Numbered from the stretch's first letter, positions 17,529 through 27,830 are shown. The stretch: DNA of 64,000 nucleotides from an uncultured Opitutia bacterium (GCA_937136395.1 CAKZOI010000072.1:62001-126000), one strand, 5' to 3'. Numbers and translations: made by a program. The notes: generated from the letters alone by a model not told the origin.

Positions 17529-19361
17529 GTGCCAAGAATTGCTCAAAGATCTATCGAGACTCTCAAACATCAAGTTAACCTTGTTGATGTCGTATCTCCC
17601 TATGTGCAACTTAAGCGTGCGGGTAAGTCCTGGAAAGGACTGAGCCCATTCACGCAAGAAAAGACACCCTCTTTTTACGTGCACCCTGATCGAGGGTTCT
17701 ACAAATGCTTCAGTTCCGGCGAAGGTGGAGACCTCTTCTCCTTTGTGATGAAGCAAGAGAACTTGGAATTCATCGAAGCAGTGGAGTTCATTGCCCAAAA
17801 ATTCAACATCAACCTCGAATACGAAGAAGGTGGCCCATCGCGCGAAGAAGTTTCTGTGCGTAAGCAAATCTACGAGCTCCACGAAATAGCCACCTACTAC
17901 TTTCACCAGTGCTTTCTAAAGAGTGAAGAAGCCGCACCCGTCCGTGAATACTGGCAAGAACAGCGCGGCTTCAGTATGGAGACCGCCGACGAAGTAAAAA
18001 TCGGCTACGCACCGGCTGCACGCAACGCACTCGCGCTTCATTTCCGAGAAAAGAACGTCTCACTCGTAGCCATGCAACAGTCAGGCCTCTTTTTCGCCCG
18101 CGACGGCGAGCAGAACTACGAGAACTTCAAATCACGCTTTCGCGGCCGCCTAATGATCCCCATTCGTGATGTGCAAGGCCGCGTGGTCGCCTTCACCGCG
18201 CGCCAGCTACCGCAAACACCAGACGACGACCCAGCCAAAGACGCTAAATACGTAAATTCCCCAGAGACACCCATTTTCCACAAAGGGCGCATTCTCTTCG
18301 GCATGGATCATGCACGAACGCATATCAAAGACCAGGAAGGCTTCCTACTTGTTGAAGGCCAGCTCGACGCGATTCGTTGTTGGTCCGTCGGTTTACACAC
18401 TGCCGTCGCCCCCCAAGGCACTGCACTCACCGAAGATCAAGTGCACCTCATCCGCCGTTATGATCCCGCCTATGTAGAATGCTTGCTAGATGGCGACTCC
18501 GCAGGGCGCAAAGCTGCCGTCAAATACATCCCACTCGCTTTCAAAGCAGGGCTAGAATTTAACTTTCTACTGCTTCCCGAAAAAGCAGACCCCGACGACC
18601 TCCTACGGCAACATGGAGCAAAGGCGCTCGACCCACTCCGCAAACATTCAAAAAACGGCATAGAACTAGCGATCCAAGATAGCCTTCCAGAAAATCGAGC
18701 CCCGACAACCCGTGATAAAACCACCGCTTTACGCACGATCTTCGACCTCCTGCAACATGTCCCCTCAGAAGTCGCACGTGAGGACTACATACAAATCGCT
18801 TCTCGCTTGCTCAACGTCGACCCCCTCGCCGCCTTGCGCGATTTTAATAAAGCCCCCAAACCGACAATATACAATTCCACGTCACAATCGACACCAGCTA
18901 CCCCTAAACCAGCTAGAGACCCGCTATTGACACAAGCCACATGGGAACTACTTTGGCTCGTTTCACATCATCCGGAATACGGCAACAAACTATCAGAAAT
19001 CATTGATTACGAATGGATTAATACAAAGTCACCAGCAGGTCGCTTACTTGATCGCATACTCGCCGAACTCAAAGAAGGCTTAATCGATGATGCCACACAG
19101 ACCGAAAATTTAGTGGAAAGTGTTGAAGACCGCCAACTTCTGGCTGAAATAAACCTCAAAGAACTCGAAATCGAAAACCCCAAAGCACATATTGAAGCCT
19201 GCCTACAAACGCTTTATAAAAACTATTTAAACGCCCGAAGAAAAGATCTCGAACAAAGAATCACCAATGCTGGCGCTTCCTCTGAAGCTCAACTCCGCCT
19301 CATGCAAGAAGTCAGCAAAATTCGAAAAGCTTTAGCTCAACCGCTAAAGCTAGAACTCTAA
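17529..19361 (+). CDS. dnaG: DNA primase DnaG with degenerate zinc finger
   Basis: Makes RNA primers at the replication fork. The 610 aa from a GTG at 17529 keep the family layout: a CHC2-type N-terminal domain (about 1-100), a catalytic core with TOPRIM signatures ([10 protein letters not shown] near 280 and [13 protein letters not shown] near 320), and a C-terminal helicase-binding region. In the zinc-binding domain only one ligand remains. The family pattern CPFH...CFGC reads here SPFT (residues 39-42) and KCFSSG (59-64), so S39, T42 and S63 replace Cys, His and Cys while C60 is kept. The EKTPSF motif is intact. It is followed by rpoD, as in the classical dnaG-rpoD order. Confidence 0.95.
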   Translation: MPRIAQRSIETLKHQVNLVDVVSPYVQLKRAGKSWKGLSPFTQEKTPSFYVHPDRGFYKCFSSGEGGDLFSFVMKQENLEFIEAVEFIAQKFNINLEYEEGGPSREEVSVRKQIYELHEIATYYFHQCFLKSEEAAPVREYWQEQRGFSMETADEVKIGYAPAARNALALHFREKNVSLVAMQQSGLFFARDGEQNYENFKSRFRGRLMIPIRDVQGRVVAFTARQLPQTPDDDPAKDAKYVNSPETPIFHKGRILFGMDHARTHIKDQEGFLLVEGQLDAIRCWSVGLHTAVAPQGTALTEDQVHLIRRYDPAYVECLLDGDSAGRKAAVKYIPLAFKAGLEFNFLLLPEKADPDDLLRQHGAKALDPLRKHSKNGIELAIQDSLPENRAPTTRDKTTALRTIFDLLQHVPSEVAREDYIQIASRLLNVDPLAALRDFNKAPKPTIYNSTSQSTPATPKPARDPLLTQATWELLWLVSHHPEYGNKLSEIIDYEWINTKSPAGRLLDRILAELKEGLIDDATQTENLVESVEDRQLLAEINLKELEIENPKAHIEACLQTLYKNYLNARRKDLEQRITNAGASSEAQLRLMQEVSKIRKALAQPLKLEL

Positions 19362-19384
19362 GTAAGAACGACTCATCAAATATT

Positions 19385-21478
19385 ATGTCAGCTGCGAAAA
19401 AGAAAACCGCCAAGAAGACAGTCAAAAAAGCTGCGAAAAAAGTAGCCAAAAAAGCACCCGCAAAAAAAGCGGCTAAAAAAACGCCTGCTAAAAAAGTAAC
19501 CGCTACAAAAAAGGCGGTCGCCAAGAAGGTGCCAGCTAAAAAGAAAGTTGCTAAAAAGAAAGCTGCATCAGCAAAAAAACCCGTAGCCAAAAAGAAAGCT
19601 GCATCAGCAAAAAAGCCCGTAGCCAAAAAGAAAGCTGCATCAGCAAAAAAGCCCGTAGCCAAAAAGAAAGCTGCATCAACCAAGAAGGCTACAGTTGAAA
19701 AAGGCGCCACCAAAATTACCAAAGCTGATACCGAAAAAGCGATTGAAGCAGCGGCTGCAAAGCTTCCGAAAAAACGCAAGCTTACCGCTAAAGCACAAGA
19801 CAGGCTTAACGAGCGTATTCGCACTTTGATCCGCCTTTCCAAGGAACAAGGCTTCCTCACCTACAAGGATATCAACAAAGCGCTTCCTGATAGCGTCAAC
19901 AATCCTGACGAAATCGAAAACGTCATTTCCATTCTTCAAAACCTCGAAGTCGAGATACTCGACGACAGCGAAGTTGAAGCCTATAAAGCACGGCTCGAAG
20001 AGACCGAAGAGAAGGAAGTGCGCACCTCTCAAAATGACATTCTCGACGACCCTGTTCGGATGTATCTCAAGCAAATGGGCCAAGTCCCTTTGCTCACTCG
20101 TGAAGAAGAGGTCGCCATCTCTAAACGTATTGAAAAGGCTGAACTACGAGCACAAGATGCACTATTCTCCACTGCGCTGACACTCGAATTTCAAAACAAC
20201 ATCGTCACGAAACTCCTCAACCGTGAAGAGCGATTTGACCGTGTTGTGCTCGATAAAAAGATCGAAAGTCGTGAAGCCTATTTCAATAGCCTACCCAAAC
20301 TGCTCGAACAGGCACACAAGTTGGGCGAACGCATTTACGCAGCATGGGATAGCCATGTAGCGGCGACCAAAGAAGGCAACGACCCAATCGCAAAACGCTC
20401 ACGCACTCGTATGATTAAATACGAAAACGAGCTGCGCCTCGTGCTGCGTAAGTATTGCCTAAAGCTAAAAGTCTTTGAAGAATTCCTCAATGATCTAACC
20501 CCAATCTACCGTGAAATCACGAGCCTTTACGAAGACATCGAGGCGGCTGATTTGGTATCGACTCGTCGTAAGACAAAACTAGACGTCGCCGCAATCAACA
20601 AACGTCTCGAAGCTCTCAAAACAGAATTCAAAATTGATACGAAAGAGTTCATGGAGATCATCCGTGAAGTGCGCACCGGTGTCCGAGAAGCACACAAAGC
20701 GAAGACTGAAATGGTCGAAGCTAACTTGCGCCTCGTTATCTCCATTGCAAAAAAATACACCAACCGTGGTCTCTCGTTCCTCGACCTCATTCAAGAAGGT
20801 AACATGGGCCTCATGAAGGCCGTTGAGAAATTCGAATATCGCCGCGGCTACAAGTTCTCAACTTACGCAACATGGTGGATTCGCCAAGCGATTACACGTT
20901 CTATTGCCGACCAAGCACGCACCATTCGTATCCCGGTCCACATGATCGAGACCTTAAACAAGGTGATGCAGGTGCAAAAGCAACTCCTCCAAGAGCTCGG
21001 TCACGAGCCTACCGCAGAGGAAGTTGCCGACGAAATGAACCTTCCTATCGAGCGTGTGCAGTCCATCATGAAGATGGCACAGCAACCGATCTCCTTGCAA
21101 AGCCCAGTTGGAGATTCCGACGACACCAACTTCGGTGACTTCATTGAAGATAAAGGGGCGGAAAATCCATACGACATGACTGCATACAGTCTTTTACGTG
21201 AGAAGATCACCGACGTCCTCGACTCCTTAACCGAGCGCGAGCGCCGTGTGCTTTCACTACGCTTCGGCCTAGCCGACGGCTACTCACGCACACTGGAAGA
21301 AGTCGGCCGCCAATTTAAGGTGACTCGTGAGCGAATTCGCCAAATTGAGGCCAAGGCACTCCGTAAGATGCGCCACCCGACGCGTATTCGCCAGTTGCAC
21401 GGCTTCTTCGAGGGTGATATCAATCTCGAAAAACCAGGCATGGACAGTATCAAACGCGAAAACGCGAAACATAAATAA
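19385..21478 (+). CDS. rpoD: Primary sigma factor RpoD with histone-H1-like tail
   Basis: Housekeeping sigma-70 factor, 697 aa. After about 100 residues of Lys/Ala/Pro-rich sequence that resembles histone H1 or AlgP tails come region 1.1 (about 135-215), region 1.2 ([22 protein letters not shown]), and region 2 with [33 protein letters not shown] and the -10 reading helix. Region 3 ([12 protein letters not shown]) and region 4 ([20 protein letters not shown]) follow. The tail carries a 12-residue tandem repeat ([12 protein letters not shown]). Such a tail could bind DNA or nucleoids, which is an inference. It lies 23 bp after dnaG, probably in the same operon. Confidence 0.97.
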   Translation: MSAAKKKTAKKTVKKAAKKVAKKAPAKKAAKKTPAKKVTATKKAVAKKVPAKKKVAKKKAASAKKPVAKKKAASAKKPVAKKKAASAKKPVAKKKAASTKKATVEKGATKITKADTEKAIEAAAAKLPKKRKLTAKAQDRLNERIRTLIRLSKEQGFLTYKDINKALPDSVNNPDEIENVISILQNLEVEILDDSEVEAYKARLEETEEKEVRTSQNDILDDPVRMYLKQMGQVPLLTREEEVAISKRIEKAELRAQDALFSTALTLEFQNNIVTKLLNREERFDRVVLDKKIESREAYFNSLPKLLEQAHKLGERIYAAWDSHVAATKEGNDPIAKRSRTRMIKYENELRLVLRKYCLKLKVFEEFLNDLTPIYREITSLYEDIEAADLVSTRRKTKLDVAAINKRLEALKTEFKIDTKEFMEIIREVRTGVREAHKAKTEMVEANLRLVISIAKKYTNRGLSFLDLIQEGNMGLMKAVEKFEYRRGYKFSTYATWWIRQAITRSIADQARTIRIPVHMIETLNKVMQVQKQLLQELGHEPTAEEVADEMNLPIERVQSIMKMAQQPISLQSPVGDSDDTNFGDFIEDKGAENPYDMTAYSLLREKITDVLDSLTERERRVLSLRFGLADGYSRTLEEVGRQFKVTRERIRQIEAKALRKMRHPTRIRQLHGFFEGDINLEKPGMDSIKRENAKHK
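19553..19678 (+). repeat. 36-bp tandem repeat within the rpoD 5' region
   Basis: Four near-identical 36-bp units begin at 19553, 19589, 19625 and 19661, the last one partial. Each encodes Lys/Ala-rich [12 protein letters not shown]. The unit length is a multiple of three, so gain or loss of copies would keep the rpoD frame and only change the tail length. Confidence 0.9.
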
Positions 21479-21519
21479 GAAGGAACGAATCCTTCATATT
21501 GAACACTATTAAAGATCCT

Positions 21520-21927
21520 ATGCGCCTCAAAAAAACAGCTCCTCTAGCCCTCGGCACCTGCCTCATCGTATTGCTTAGTGCATGCAGCTCAAACGGAGTT
21601 CGGGTCACACAAGGCGACGCACAAATCGGTGCAGCCAGCCCAGGCACGATTGTTCCCAGCAACTCATCATCCGTCGTCCACGTCGATATGTTCGAACGTA
21701 TCGCAACCATACGTAATGGCAACGCGCTCGCCTCGGGCTTCCTTGTCGCTAAAAATAGAGCCGGAGAACAGACCGCAGCCTTGAAAGCACGGCCGGCTCG
21801 AGCAGAAGGCCTACGCACGGCAGACATCTTAGAGGGTGAACCACGTATCAACGATATTATCTCCTCAGCCAGCTCTTCGGAGACAGCACGTCTAAGCAAA
21901 ATATACCGTGACGCGGACGCCGAATAA
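21520..21927 (+). CDS. Small lipoprotein of unknown function
   Basis: A 135-aa protein with an N-terminal signal (RLKKTAPLALGTCLIVLLSAC) whose lipobox LSAC sits at about residues 19-22. The mature part is short, Ser/Ala-rich and lacks a recognisable domain; it contains HVDMFERIATIRNGNALASG. The ATG at 21520 is preferred over an upstream TTG at 21499 because it gives a compact signal peptide. It lies between rpoD and tatA on the same strand. No function can be proposed. Confidence 0.75.
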   Translation: MRLKKTAPLALGTCLIVLLSACSSNGVRVTQGDAQIGAASPGTIVPSNSSSVVHVDMFERIATIRNGNALASGFLVAKNRAGEQTAALKARPARAEGLRTADILEGEPRINDIISSASSSETARLSKIYRDADAE

Positions 21928-21990
21928 GCGTATAGCCATATTATAAGCCACCTCTTTCAAAGATCCTCCATAACTTAGCATTTCATCATC

Positions 21991-22305
21991 ATGCACACTC
22001 TAGCTTTCCTCCAAAACCTAAGCAGCTGGGAAATTGTTCTCATTTTCCTAGTCGTGCTTCTTTTCTTCGGCGCTAAACGTCTCCCAGAACTTTTTCGCTC
22101 CCTCGGAAAATCCGTGAAGGAATTCAAGAGTGCCACCTCAGGTATTGAAGAGGATATACGCAACGCAATGGAAGCTGAAGAACCCGTCAAAAAGCCAACT
22201 CCAAGGGCAACTGTGGAAAGCCAGTCTGTTGAAGCCACGCCTGCCGCCAGCGAAACCATAGCAACTGAAACAGCTGACGCACCTGCTGAAAAAGACAAAG
22301 CTTAA
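21991..22305 (+). CDS. tatA: Sec-independent protein translocase TatA/E
   Basis: Pore-forming subunit of the twin-arginine translocase. The 104 aa show the expected short N-terminal membrane helix (WEIVLIFLVVLLFFG), the FG hinge, and the amphipathic helix AKRLPELFRSLGKSVKEFK, then an acidic, Ala/Thr-rich tail. The ATG at 21991 is clear. TatB and TatC are not in the window. The Tat-signal DUF362 protein at 14650 is one possible substrate. Confidence 0.93.
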   Translation: MHTLAFLQNLSSWEIVLIFLVVLLFFGAKRLPELFRSLGKSVKEFKSATSGIEEDIRNAMEAEEPVKKPTPRATVESQSVEATPAASETIATETADAPAEKDKA

Positions 22306-22314
22306 TTCTCAGGA

Positions 22315-22977
22315 ATGCCCTCCTGCACAATACAACCACTTCCCACAGCTGTGCTCTGGGATATGGATGGCACACTGATCGATCAGACCGCTGCGATTAT
22401 TCGCTGCTATCGCGATGTCATAATGGGTCTAGGATACCCAGAGCCAGAAACAGAAACAATCCGACGAAGCCTGGGTGGTCCTATGGCATCAACTATGTCG
22501 ATTTTCATTCAAGACGATCAATTCGACGAAGCCGCAAAGCGCTTTCGAGCACGATTCCCAGAAATCATGTATGAGGGCCTAATTATACTGCCAGGTGCCC
22601 ATGAACTCATCGAGAGCTTTCACCAAAACGGAATCCCTCAAGCAATTTTTACCAACAAACACGGTGACACTGCACGGCAAGTGAGCGCACATGCAGGATT
22701 TGATCAACGAGTCCCCATTTGCGTCGGCAGCAAAGACACCGAGTGGCACAAGCCACAAGCCGAACTCACAAACTATGTATTAAAACAAATCCAGTGCAGA
22801 GCAGAAGGTGCCTGCATGATTGGTGACTCTCCAACCGATATTGAAACCGCCCATAACGCGGGCCTCATTTGCTACTGTGTTTCAACCGGCGCGCACCGCG
22901 TCGAAGAACTCCAACATGCTGGCGCCGAAGCCGCATTTGAAGATTTAGAGCAACTTAAAACCGCACTCGCTTGGTAG
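22315..22977 (+). CDS. HAD-superfamily hydrolase (phosphoglycolate phosphatase-like)
   Basis: The 220-aa protein has the HAD motifs in order: [10 protein letters not shown] (motif I, nucleophile Asp near residue 16), IFTNKHGDT (motif II Thr), a Lys in HKPQAEL (motif III), and [16 protein letters not shown] (motif IV). The helical cap between motifs I and II places it with the Gph/PGMB-like subgroup. Its substrate cannot be read from the sequence; 2-phosphoglycolate or a sugar phosphate is likely. It lies 9 bp after tatA and precedes yicC. Confidence 0.85.
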   Translation: MPSCTIQPLPTAVLWDMDGTLIDQTAAIIRCYRDVIMGLGYPEPETETIRRSLGGPMASTMSIFIQDDQFDEAAKRFRARFPEIMYEGLIILPGAHELIESFHQNGIPQAIFTNKHGDTARQVSAHAGFDQRVPICVGSKDTEWHKPQAELTNYVLKQIQCRAEGACMIGDSPTDIETAHNAGLICYCVSTGAHRVEELQHAGAEAAFEDLEQLKTALAW

Positions 22978-23048
22978 CAAACATTCGCGAGGCTGTGGCT
23001 CTAAAAAAAGAGTTCGCCGACAGCGTAAAATCCGAACAGCTTTTAGAC

Positions 23049-23930
23049 ATGAAAAGCATGACAGGATATGGCTCTGGATCATCCCAGGCTGCAAAAGAGA
23101 ATTTACAAATCGAAGTCGAAATCACTTCCGTCAATCGTAAGACGCTCGACGCCTTTGTCTCCGCGCCCCGTGAGTGGAGCGGCCTCGACCAAAAGTGCAC
23201 CGAATGGCTCAAAAGTAGCTTCCAGCGTGGACGAGTCAACGTGCACATCAAGGTAACGTCGACCGAAGGAGTGCAATACGGTCTCACTTGGGACGCCCAG
23301 GCAATGGATGAAACCTTAGAGCGCCTAAAAGCATTTGCCGAAAGCCGAGGGCTGACATTTACCCCCGACGCCGCTGTGCTAGTGGACCTCGCCAAATCAC
23401 TCAAAGATAGTTCTGGCCTACCTGACTGGACGGATATCCAAGAAGCTCTACAGGCTGCATTCAATCAAGCACTCTCCGACATCGATTCCATGCGCGCCTC
23501 CGAGGGTGAAGCGCTCAAGCAAGACCTTCTGGAACGTATCGACTTACTCGATCAGCTGCGCTCCCAAATTGAGACACATGCCGCCGAAGCTGTCAGTAAG
23601 CACCGAGACGCCCTACTCGATCGCCTCAAGCAACTCGACCTCGAACTCGATATCAACGATGAACGCGTCCTCAAAGAACTGGCGATTTTTGCAGATCGTT
23701 CCGATGTCAGTGAAGAGATCACTCGCTTAAGCAGTCATTTCGAACAGTTCCGTGAATTCCTAAATTCCGATGAAGCTACGGGGCGAAAAATGGACTTCCT
23801 CTGCCAAGAAATTCATCGCGAATTTAACACCACAGGCAGTAAATCCAGCCAAATCGAAATCACACGTGCTGTGATCGAAGGCAAAAATACCCTCGAACGC
23901 ATCCGCGAGCAGGTGCAAAACGTCGAGTAA
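23049..23930 (+). CDS. yicC: YicC family endoribonuclease-type protein
   Basis: The 293-aa protein has the diagnostic N-terminus [10 protein letters not shown] and the C-terminal block [18 protein letters not shown], followed by [18 protein letters not shown], both hallmarks of the YicC family. E. coli YicC has been reported to take part in RNA turnover. The start is the ATG at 23049; the open frame continues upstream over the end of the HAD gene but the family begins at MKSMTGYG. In many genomes yicC precedes gmk and rpoZ; here rpoZ lies nearby but on the opposite strand. Confidence 0.93.
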   Translation: MKSMTGYGSGSSQAAKENLQIEVEITSVNRKTLDAFVSAPREWSGLDQKCTEWLKSSFQRGRVNVHIKVTSTEGVQYGLTWDAQAMDETLERLKAFAESRGLTFTPDAAVLVDLAKSLKDSSGLPDWTDIQEALQAAFNQALSDIDSMRASEGEALKQDLLERIDLLDQLRSQIETHAAEAVSKHRDALLDRLKQLDLELDINDERVLKELAIFADRSDVSEEITRLSSHFEQFREFLNSDEATGRKMDFLCQEIHREFNTTGSKSSQIEITRAVIEGKNTLERIREQVQNVE

Positions 23931-23953
23931 GCGCCCCCAGCTTAATTCAAGCG

Positions 23954-24169
23954 ATGGATCCCGTAGCTCTTCGAAAATTAGTTGCAGGCATACTCTGCCT
24001 ACTCATTGCCAGCGGAGTAATCAAATGGGAGGAGATTCAGGAAAGGCGCGGCCTGCGAATTATCTTTTTCTGTTGCGGCTTATTTTTAACAGTCGCCAGC
24101 CCCCTTTATCAATTTGGTATCATCCCTGAATCTCAAGTCGACGCATGGTTTAGAGGGCTATTTAATTAA
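23954..24169 (+). CDS. Small two-helix membrane protein, unknown
   Basis: A 71-aa product with two hydrophobic segments (about residues 8-24 and 35-53) joined by a charged loop (KWEEIQERRGLR). No family is recognised. The ATG at 23954 lies 23 bp after yicC on the same strand, so it is probably cotranscribed. It is short but its frame and composition look coding. Confidence 0.6.
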   Translation: MDPVALRKLVAGILCLLIASGVIKWEEIQERRGLRIIFFCCGLFLTVASPLYQFGIIPESQVDAWFRGLFN

Positions 24170-24182
24170 ACTTTAAAATAAA

Positions 24183-25043
24183 ATGAAGCTAATCAAATAC
24201 ACACTATTCGCTCTAAGCCTATTTAATATGCATACAATTGTTTCGGCCGAAACGTTCACAATCAACGGAGACAATGTGATCGTGCCAAATCCAACAGGCT
24301 ACGTCGCGGCCGATGATAGCATGCCAAATGTCCAGCGAATCGTTCAATCCATGGTCGACCCCATGAATGATACGCTGGCATACTATGTAAGCGAGCAAGA
24401 TGCCGAACTCGCTCGTGCTGGCGAGATGCCTAACCTTGAAAACACATTCATGTTAAAGCTGAATAAACAGCTGAAGGGCAAAACTGTTAGCATTCGCGAC
24501 TTTGCAATGCTCTCAAAGGAAATCAAAAACCAGAACCAGCAAATTTTTGAAAAGATCCAACAGATGATGCCTGATATCATGGATCAAACGAGTCAAAACA
24601 TGAGCGATGAATTTGATTTCAAAATGGCATTATATGTGGGGCAGATGGTGCCGCTAGATCCACATGTCGTAGATGAAAATGCCTTTGCATACTCAATGAT
24701 GATCAATTACGGAGTTGAGGCAGCAGGCAGTTCCGAAGAACTCATCGTTGCGGCAACCGCGACAATACTGAATGTATCTGGGCACCTACTCTTCTTGTAT
24801 AGCTAAGGCTCAGAAGAGGAACTTGAGTGGACCCGCGAGAACTCAAAGCAATGGGCCTCTGATATGCTCTCGAAGAATGCACCCGCGCCACAGAAGTCGC
24901 CAAGCACACAAACGATTAATTGGGATACGGTCATAAAAAAAAGCATCATCGGCGCAATCATTGGCGGCATCATCGGCCTATATGCCATGTTCGCATCGAA
25001 AAAAAGCAATCGTAGCGGCTCTCCGCGCGGCTTTTACGTTTAA
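24183..25043 (+). pseudogene. Secreted/membrane protein gene with in-frame TAA
   Basis: From the ATG at 24183 the frame encodes a signal peptide (about 1-22, ending VSAET) and a conserved-looking domain (MVDPMNDTLAYYVSEQDAE). It stops at TAA 24804-24806 after SGHLLFLYS. The same frame then stays open to 25043: GSEEELEWTRENSKQWASDM, a linker, and a C-terminal membrane helix (IIGAIIGGIIGLYAMFA). Protein sense is continuous across the stop, which most likely replaced a Tyr codon (TAY to TAA). The product without the last 78 residues would lose its membrane anchor. Alternatives are a sequencing error or readthrough. I know no function. Confidence 0.75.
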
Positions 25044-25133
25044 AGATTATTAGCCTATCCTTTTTAATCCCGAGTGCAAAATGTGGAATAAATAGCAATG
25101 TCGCAAGGGATCGTGCGCACTAACCTCGCCCCA

Positions 25134-26042
25134 CTAAGCTGTCACAGTGAGCCCAGTATTGTCTGCGTTTAAGCGATAGACACGGGCTTTGGTATTGTTA
25201 ACCTTATAAACAGCTTCCATCGCTTCTCCAACAGCGCGAGCCTTCTCAGCATCAGTCACACAAACCACGGTAGAGCCACTACCACTCAACCAACCGGTAT
25301 AAGCGCCGGCATGCACACCTGCCTCTACGCTTTCGTGCCCAAATGGATTCAAGTGCACACGATACGGTTCATGGATATAATCGTTCACCGCATCTTTCAG
25401 TCGCTCAAATTCTCCGGATACCAACACGCCGACAAGAAAAGCGAGGCTATTGGTGCTGCGCACGACATCATTAAAGGGTATCGAGTCTGGCAATACACGG
25501 CGTGAGTTTTCGGTCAAAACTTGGTAGTCTGGAGAGACTGCAACAAATACTAAAGACTCCGGTAGCTCGAAACGCACGTGCTCTCGATAGCTAAATGTCT
25601 TCGGCTCGGTTCGAGCGATACAGAATCCACCAGCAAAGGCTGCGCATGCGTTATCGGGGGCATTATCGAGTTTCGTCGTCAGACGAATCATCGCCTCTTT
25701 ATCTAGAGGCTCACCGTGCAGCGCATTCAAGCCAGCAACCACACCTGCACGGACCGTCGAGCTCGAACCAAGCCCACGAGCCATCGGCACTTCGCCCCAA
25801 ATTTCATAATCAAAACCAGAGAGTTCCACCCCAGCAACTTGCGCAAAGCTCAGTGCAGTCTCTTCAACCATTTGCTGTGTGCCCTCTCCTACTTCGGACG
25901 TCGCGGCAATCGCATGATCGTCTCGCCGAGTTAGCCGCACGAAGTTATATAGCGATAGCGCAATACTCAACGTATCAAAGCCGGGGCCGCAATTAGAGGT
26001 GCTAGCTGGCACTTGCACGAGGACTGTAGACAGAGTTGTCAT
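25134..26042 (-). CDS. thrB: Homoserine kinase
   Basis: Phosphorylates L-homoserine for threonine synthesis. GHMP-kinase fold with VPASTSNCGPGFDTL at the N-terminus, the ATP-binding loop PMARGLGSSSTVRAG, and the C-terminal glycine loop GWLSGSGSTVVC. The 302 aa from the ATG at 26042 match the family; an upstream ATG adds 15 residues and overlaps the smpB end. It follows smpB by 10 bp. No other thr genes lie in the window. Confidence 0.93.
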   Translation of the reverse strand: MTTLSTVLVQVPASTSNCGPGFDTLSIALSLYNFVRLTRRDDHAIAATSEVGEGTQQMVEETALSFAQVAGVELSGFDYEIWGEVPMARGLGSSSTVRAGVVAGLNALHGEPLDKEAMIRLTTKLDNAPDNACAAFAGGFCIARTEPKTFSYREHVRFELPESLVFVAVSPDYQVLTENSRRVLPDSIPFNDVVRSTNSLAFLVGVLVSGEFERLKDAVNDYIHEPYRVHLNPFGHESVEAGVHAGAYTGWLSGSGSTVVCVTDAEKARAVGEAMEAVYKVNNTKARVYRLNADNTGLTVTA

Positions 26043-26052
26043 GAATGGTCTC

Positions 26053-26529
26053 TTATTTATGGCGACGCATTTCGCGCTCAGCTTCACGCATGGTGATCTT
26101 TTTCTTCATCGTTTCGCGCTTATCATGCAGCTTCTTACCCACGCACAGAGCAATTTCGATTTTAATTAAACCATGCTTCAGATAGATGCGTATCGGGATT
26201 AAAGATTTACCCCCCGCATCCGTGGCACCCATCAATTTGTGGATTTCACGTTTATGTAGCAGAAGCTTGCGTTTGCGGCGCGGTTCGTGGTTCTGAAAAT
26301 TGCCGAACTTATATTCGCCAATATGCGACTGGTAGAGCCAGACTTGCCCCTTTTCGACACGACAGAATGCTTCACTAATCTGCCCATTGCCCTCACGAAG
26401 GGCTTTGACTTCGGTGCCCTTCAACACGAGCCCAGCTTCAAAACGATCGCCCACGAAATAATTGTGGTTCGCCTTGGCATTGCGGATCTCTCTAAAGCGA
26501 TCCTCAGGGGTCTGTTTTTTCGCGCACAC
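26053..26529 (-). CDS. smpB: SsrA-binding protein SmpB
   Basis: Binds tmRNA and delivers it to stalled ribosomes for trans-translation. The 158-aa protein shows the SmpB core: NHNYFVGDRFEAGLVLKGTEVKALREG, WLYQSHIGEY, HEPRRKRKLLLHKREI, and the basic C-terminal tail KKLHDKRETMKKK. It begins with GTG at 26529. The tmRNA gene ssrA was not seen in this window. thrB follows 10 bp downstream. Confidence 0.95.
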   Translation of the reverse strand: MCAKKQTPEDRFREIRNAKANHNYFVGDRFEAGLVLKGTEVKALREGNGQISEAFCRVEKGQVWLYQSHIGEYKFGNFQNHEPRRKRKLLLHKREIHKLMGATDAGGKSLIPIRIYLKHGLIKIEIALCVGKKLHDKRETMKKKITMREAEREMRRHK

Positions 26530-26599
26530 GTTAATACAATCCCTCTAAACGGGAAACGCGGAGTAACGCGGATCGGCAGGAGTAAATCCAGCCAGTCGA

Positions 26600-26809
26600 T
26601 TAATCCTCGTCGGACTCAGCCAGTTGATAAGTAATCTTACCCTCCATGACCTCACGCAAGGCCATATCTTCTGCAGACAGGCGCTCAAGTGATTCGATAA
26701 GTGGCTTATAGCCACTTTTTAACTGTTTTGCACGACGAGAGATCACATTGATCAAAATCATTGGATCTGTGATAACTTCTTGTGCTGCTTGTAAATAGTC
26801 GTCTCTCAA
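26600..26809 (-). CDS. rpoZ: RNA polymerase omega subunit
   Basis: Small subunit that helps assemble RNA polymerase. The 69-aa product has the omega signature: LRDDYLQAAQEV, then ILINVISRRAKQLKSG, then AEDMALREVMEGKITY and an acidic tail. The start is TTG at 26809, preceded 8 nt upstream by GGAG, a good ribosome-binding site; homologues begin at this point, whereas the open frame upstream encodes non-family residues. It is divergent from rplM. Confidence 0.92.
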   Translation of the reverse strand: MRDDYLQAAQEVITDPMILINVISRRAKQLKSGYKPLIESLERLSAEDMALREVMEGKITYQLAESDED

Positions 26810-26916
26810 GGTAAATTCTCCGCTAAGGTTAGAATTGGAAAGGAGCGGAAAATGACGCAGACATTCCCCTTTGCAACAAAAAACAAGAAACTTCTGCATT
26901 TTGGCTAAAATTCCCA

Positions 26917-26944
26917 TTGACAGGCGGACTTGCCATTTTACTGT
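26917..26944 (+). promoter_or_regulatory. Candidate promoter of rplM-rpsI
   Basis: TTGACA (26917-26922, perfect -35), a 16-bp spacer, then TACTGT (26939-26944), a fair -10, about 20 bp before the rplM start. This would leave a very short leader. Confidence 0.5.
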
Positions 26945-26963
26945 TTGCCGCTTTTCCAAAATC

Positions 26964-27389
26964 ATGAAGACGACTTTAGCTACAAAATCTGATCACACCA
27001 AAGAATGGTATGTGGTCGACGCTGCCAATGAAACACTTGGTCGTGTATCCGTAAAAATTGCAAACGTGCTCCGTGGGCGCCACAAGCCTACCTATACACC
27101 GCATGCTGACACTGGCGACTTCGTCGTTGTGGTCAACGCTGAGAAAATCCGCGTAACAGGCAAGAAAAACAGCGATAAGAACTATATGTTTTATTCTGGC
27201 TGGATGGGCGGCGATAGCTACGTATCCATGGAAAAGATGCGTGAAAAGAAGCCTGAGTTCATTATCGAGCACTCAGTCAAGGGCATGCTTCCTCGTAACA
27301 AGCTAGGTCGTGCAATGATCAAAAAGTTGAAGATCCACGCTGGTCCAACACACCCATACGAAGCGCAGCAGCCTAAGCCGCTCGTTTAA
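26964..27389 (+). CDS. rplM: Ribosomal protein bL13 (uL13)
   Basis: Large-subunit ribosomal protein L13. The 141 aa contain [21 protein letters not shown], the [12 protein letters not shown] motif, the [17 protein letters not shown] segment and [18 protein letters not shown]. The start is the ATG at 26964, just before the conserved WYVVDA region. It forms the standard rplM-rpsI pair, with an 18-bp gap. Confidence 0.97.
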   Translation: MKTTLATKSDHTKEWYVVDAANETLGRVSVKIANVLRGRHKPTYTPHADTGDFVVVVNAEKIRVTGKKNSDKNYMFYSGWMGGDSYVSMEKMREKKPEFIIEHSVKGMLPRNKLGRAMIKKLKIHAGPTHPYEAQQPKPLV

Positions 27390-27407
27390 TTTTAGACAAT
27401 TTATACT

Positions 27408-27800
27408 ATGAGCGAACAAACATTTGTTACTGTAGGCCGTCGTAAGACAGCTACTGCACGTGTCCGCCTAACTCGCGGCACTGGCAAAATTGAAGTGAAC
27501 GGTAGTGAGCCTCGCGCTTACTTCAAAACTGAAGAATTTGCGAACGCAGCCCTCTCTCCTCTCAAGACTGTTGAGATGGCCGACCAAGTTGACATCAAGG
27601 TCCGCGCACAAGGTGGCGGTCTAAACGGTCAAGCTGGCGCCGTCCGCCTCGGCATCGCCCGTGCACTTGAAAAAATGAACGGCGAACTTCGCGTTGCTCT
27701 GAAGCAAGAAGGCCACATGAAACGTGACCCTCGTAGCCGTGAGCGTAAGAAACCAGGTCAACCTGGTGCACGTAAGCGCTTCCAATTCTCAAAACGTTAA
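27408..27800 (+). CDS. rpsI: Ribosomal protein uS9
   Basis: Small-subunit ribosomal protein S9, 130 aa, with its conserved VGRRKTATARVRL start, GGGLNGQAGAVRLGIARAL, and the C-terminal tail RERKKPGQPGARKRFQFSKR that reaches the P site (ends in SKR). It is followed by a strong terminator at 27831. Confidence 0.98.
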   Translation: MSEQTFVTVGRRKTATARVRLTRGTGKIEVNGSEPRAYFKTEEFANAALSPLKTVEMADQVDIKVRAQGGGLNGQAGAVRLGIARALEKMNGELRVALKQEGHMKRDPRSRERKKPGQPGARKRFQFSKR

Positions 27801-27830
27801 TCCGCACAGCGGCAAGGACGCAACTTTTGC

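Noticed and set aside
19553-19678. 36-bp direct repeats as a possible CRISPR array
   Set aside because: The units are contiguous with no spacers, in frame, and encode the rpoD tail.
19312-19860. 182-aa open frame antisense to the rpoD tail
   Set aside because: The Ala/Phe/Leu-rich repeats are only the complement of the Lys/Ala repeats; no start or context supports it.
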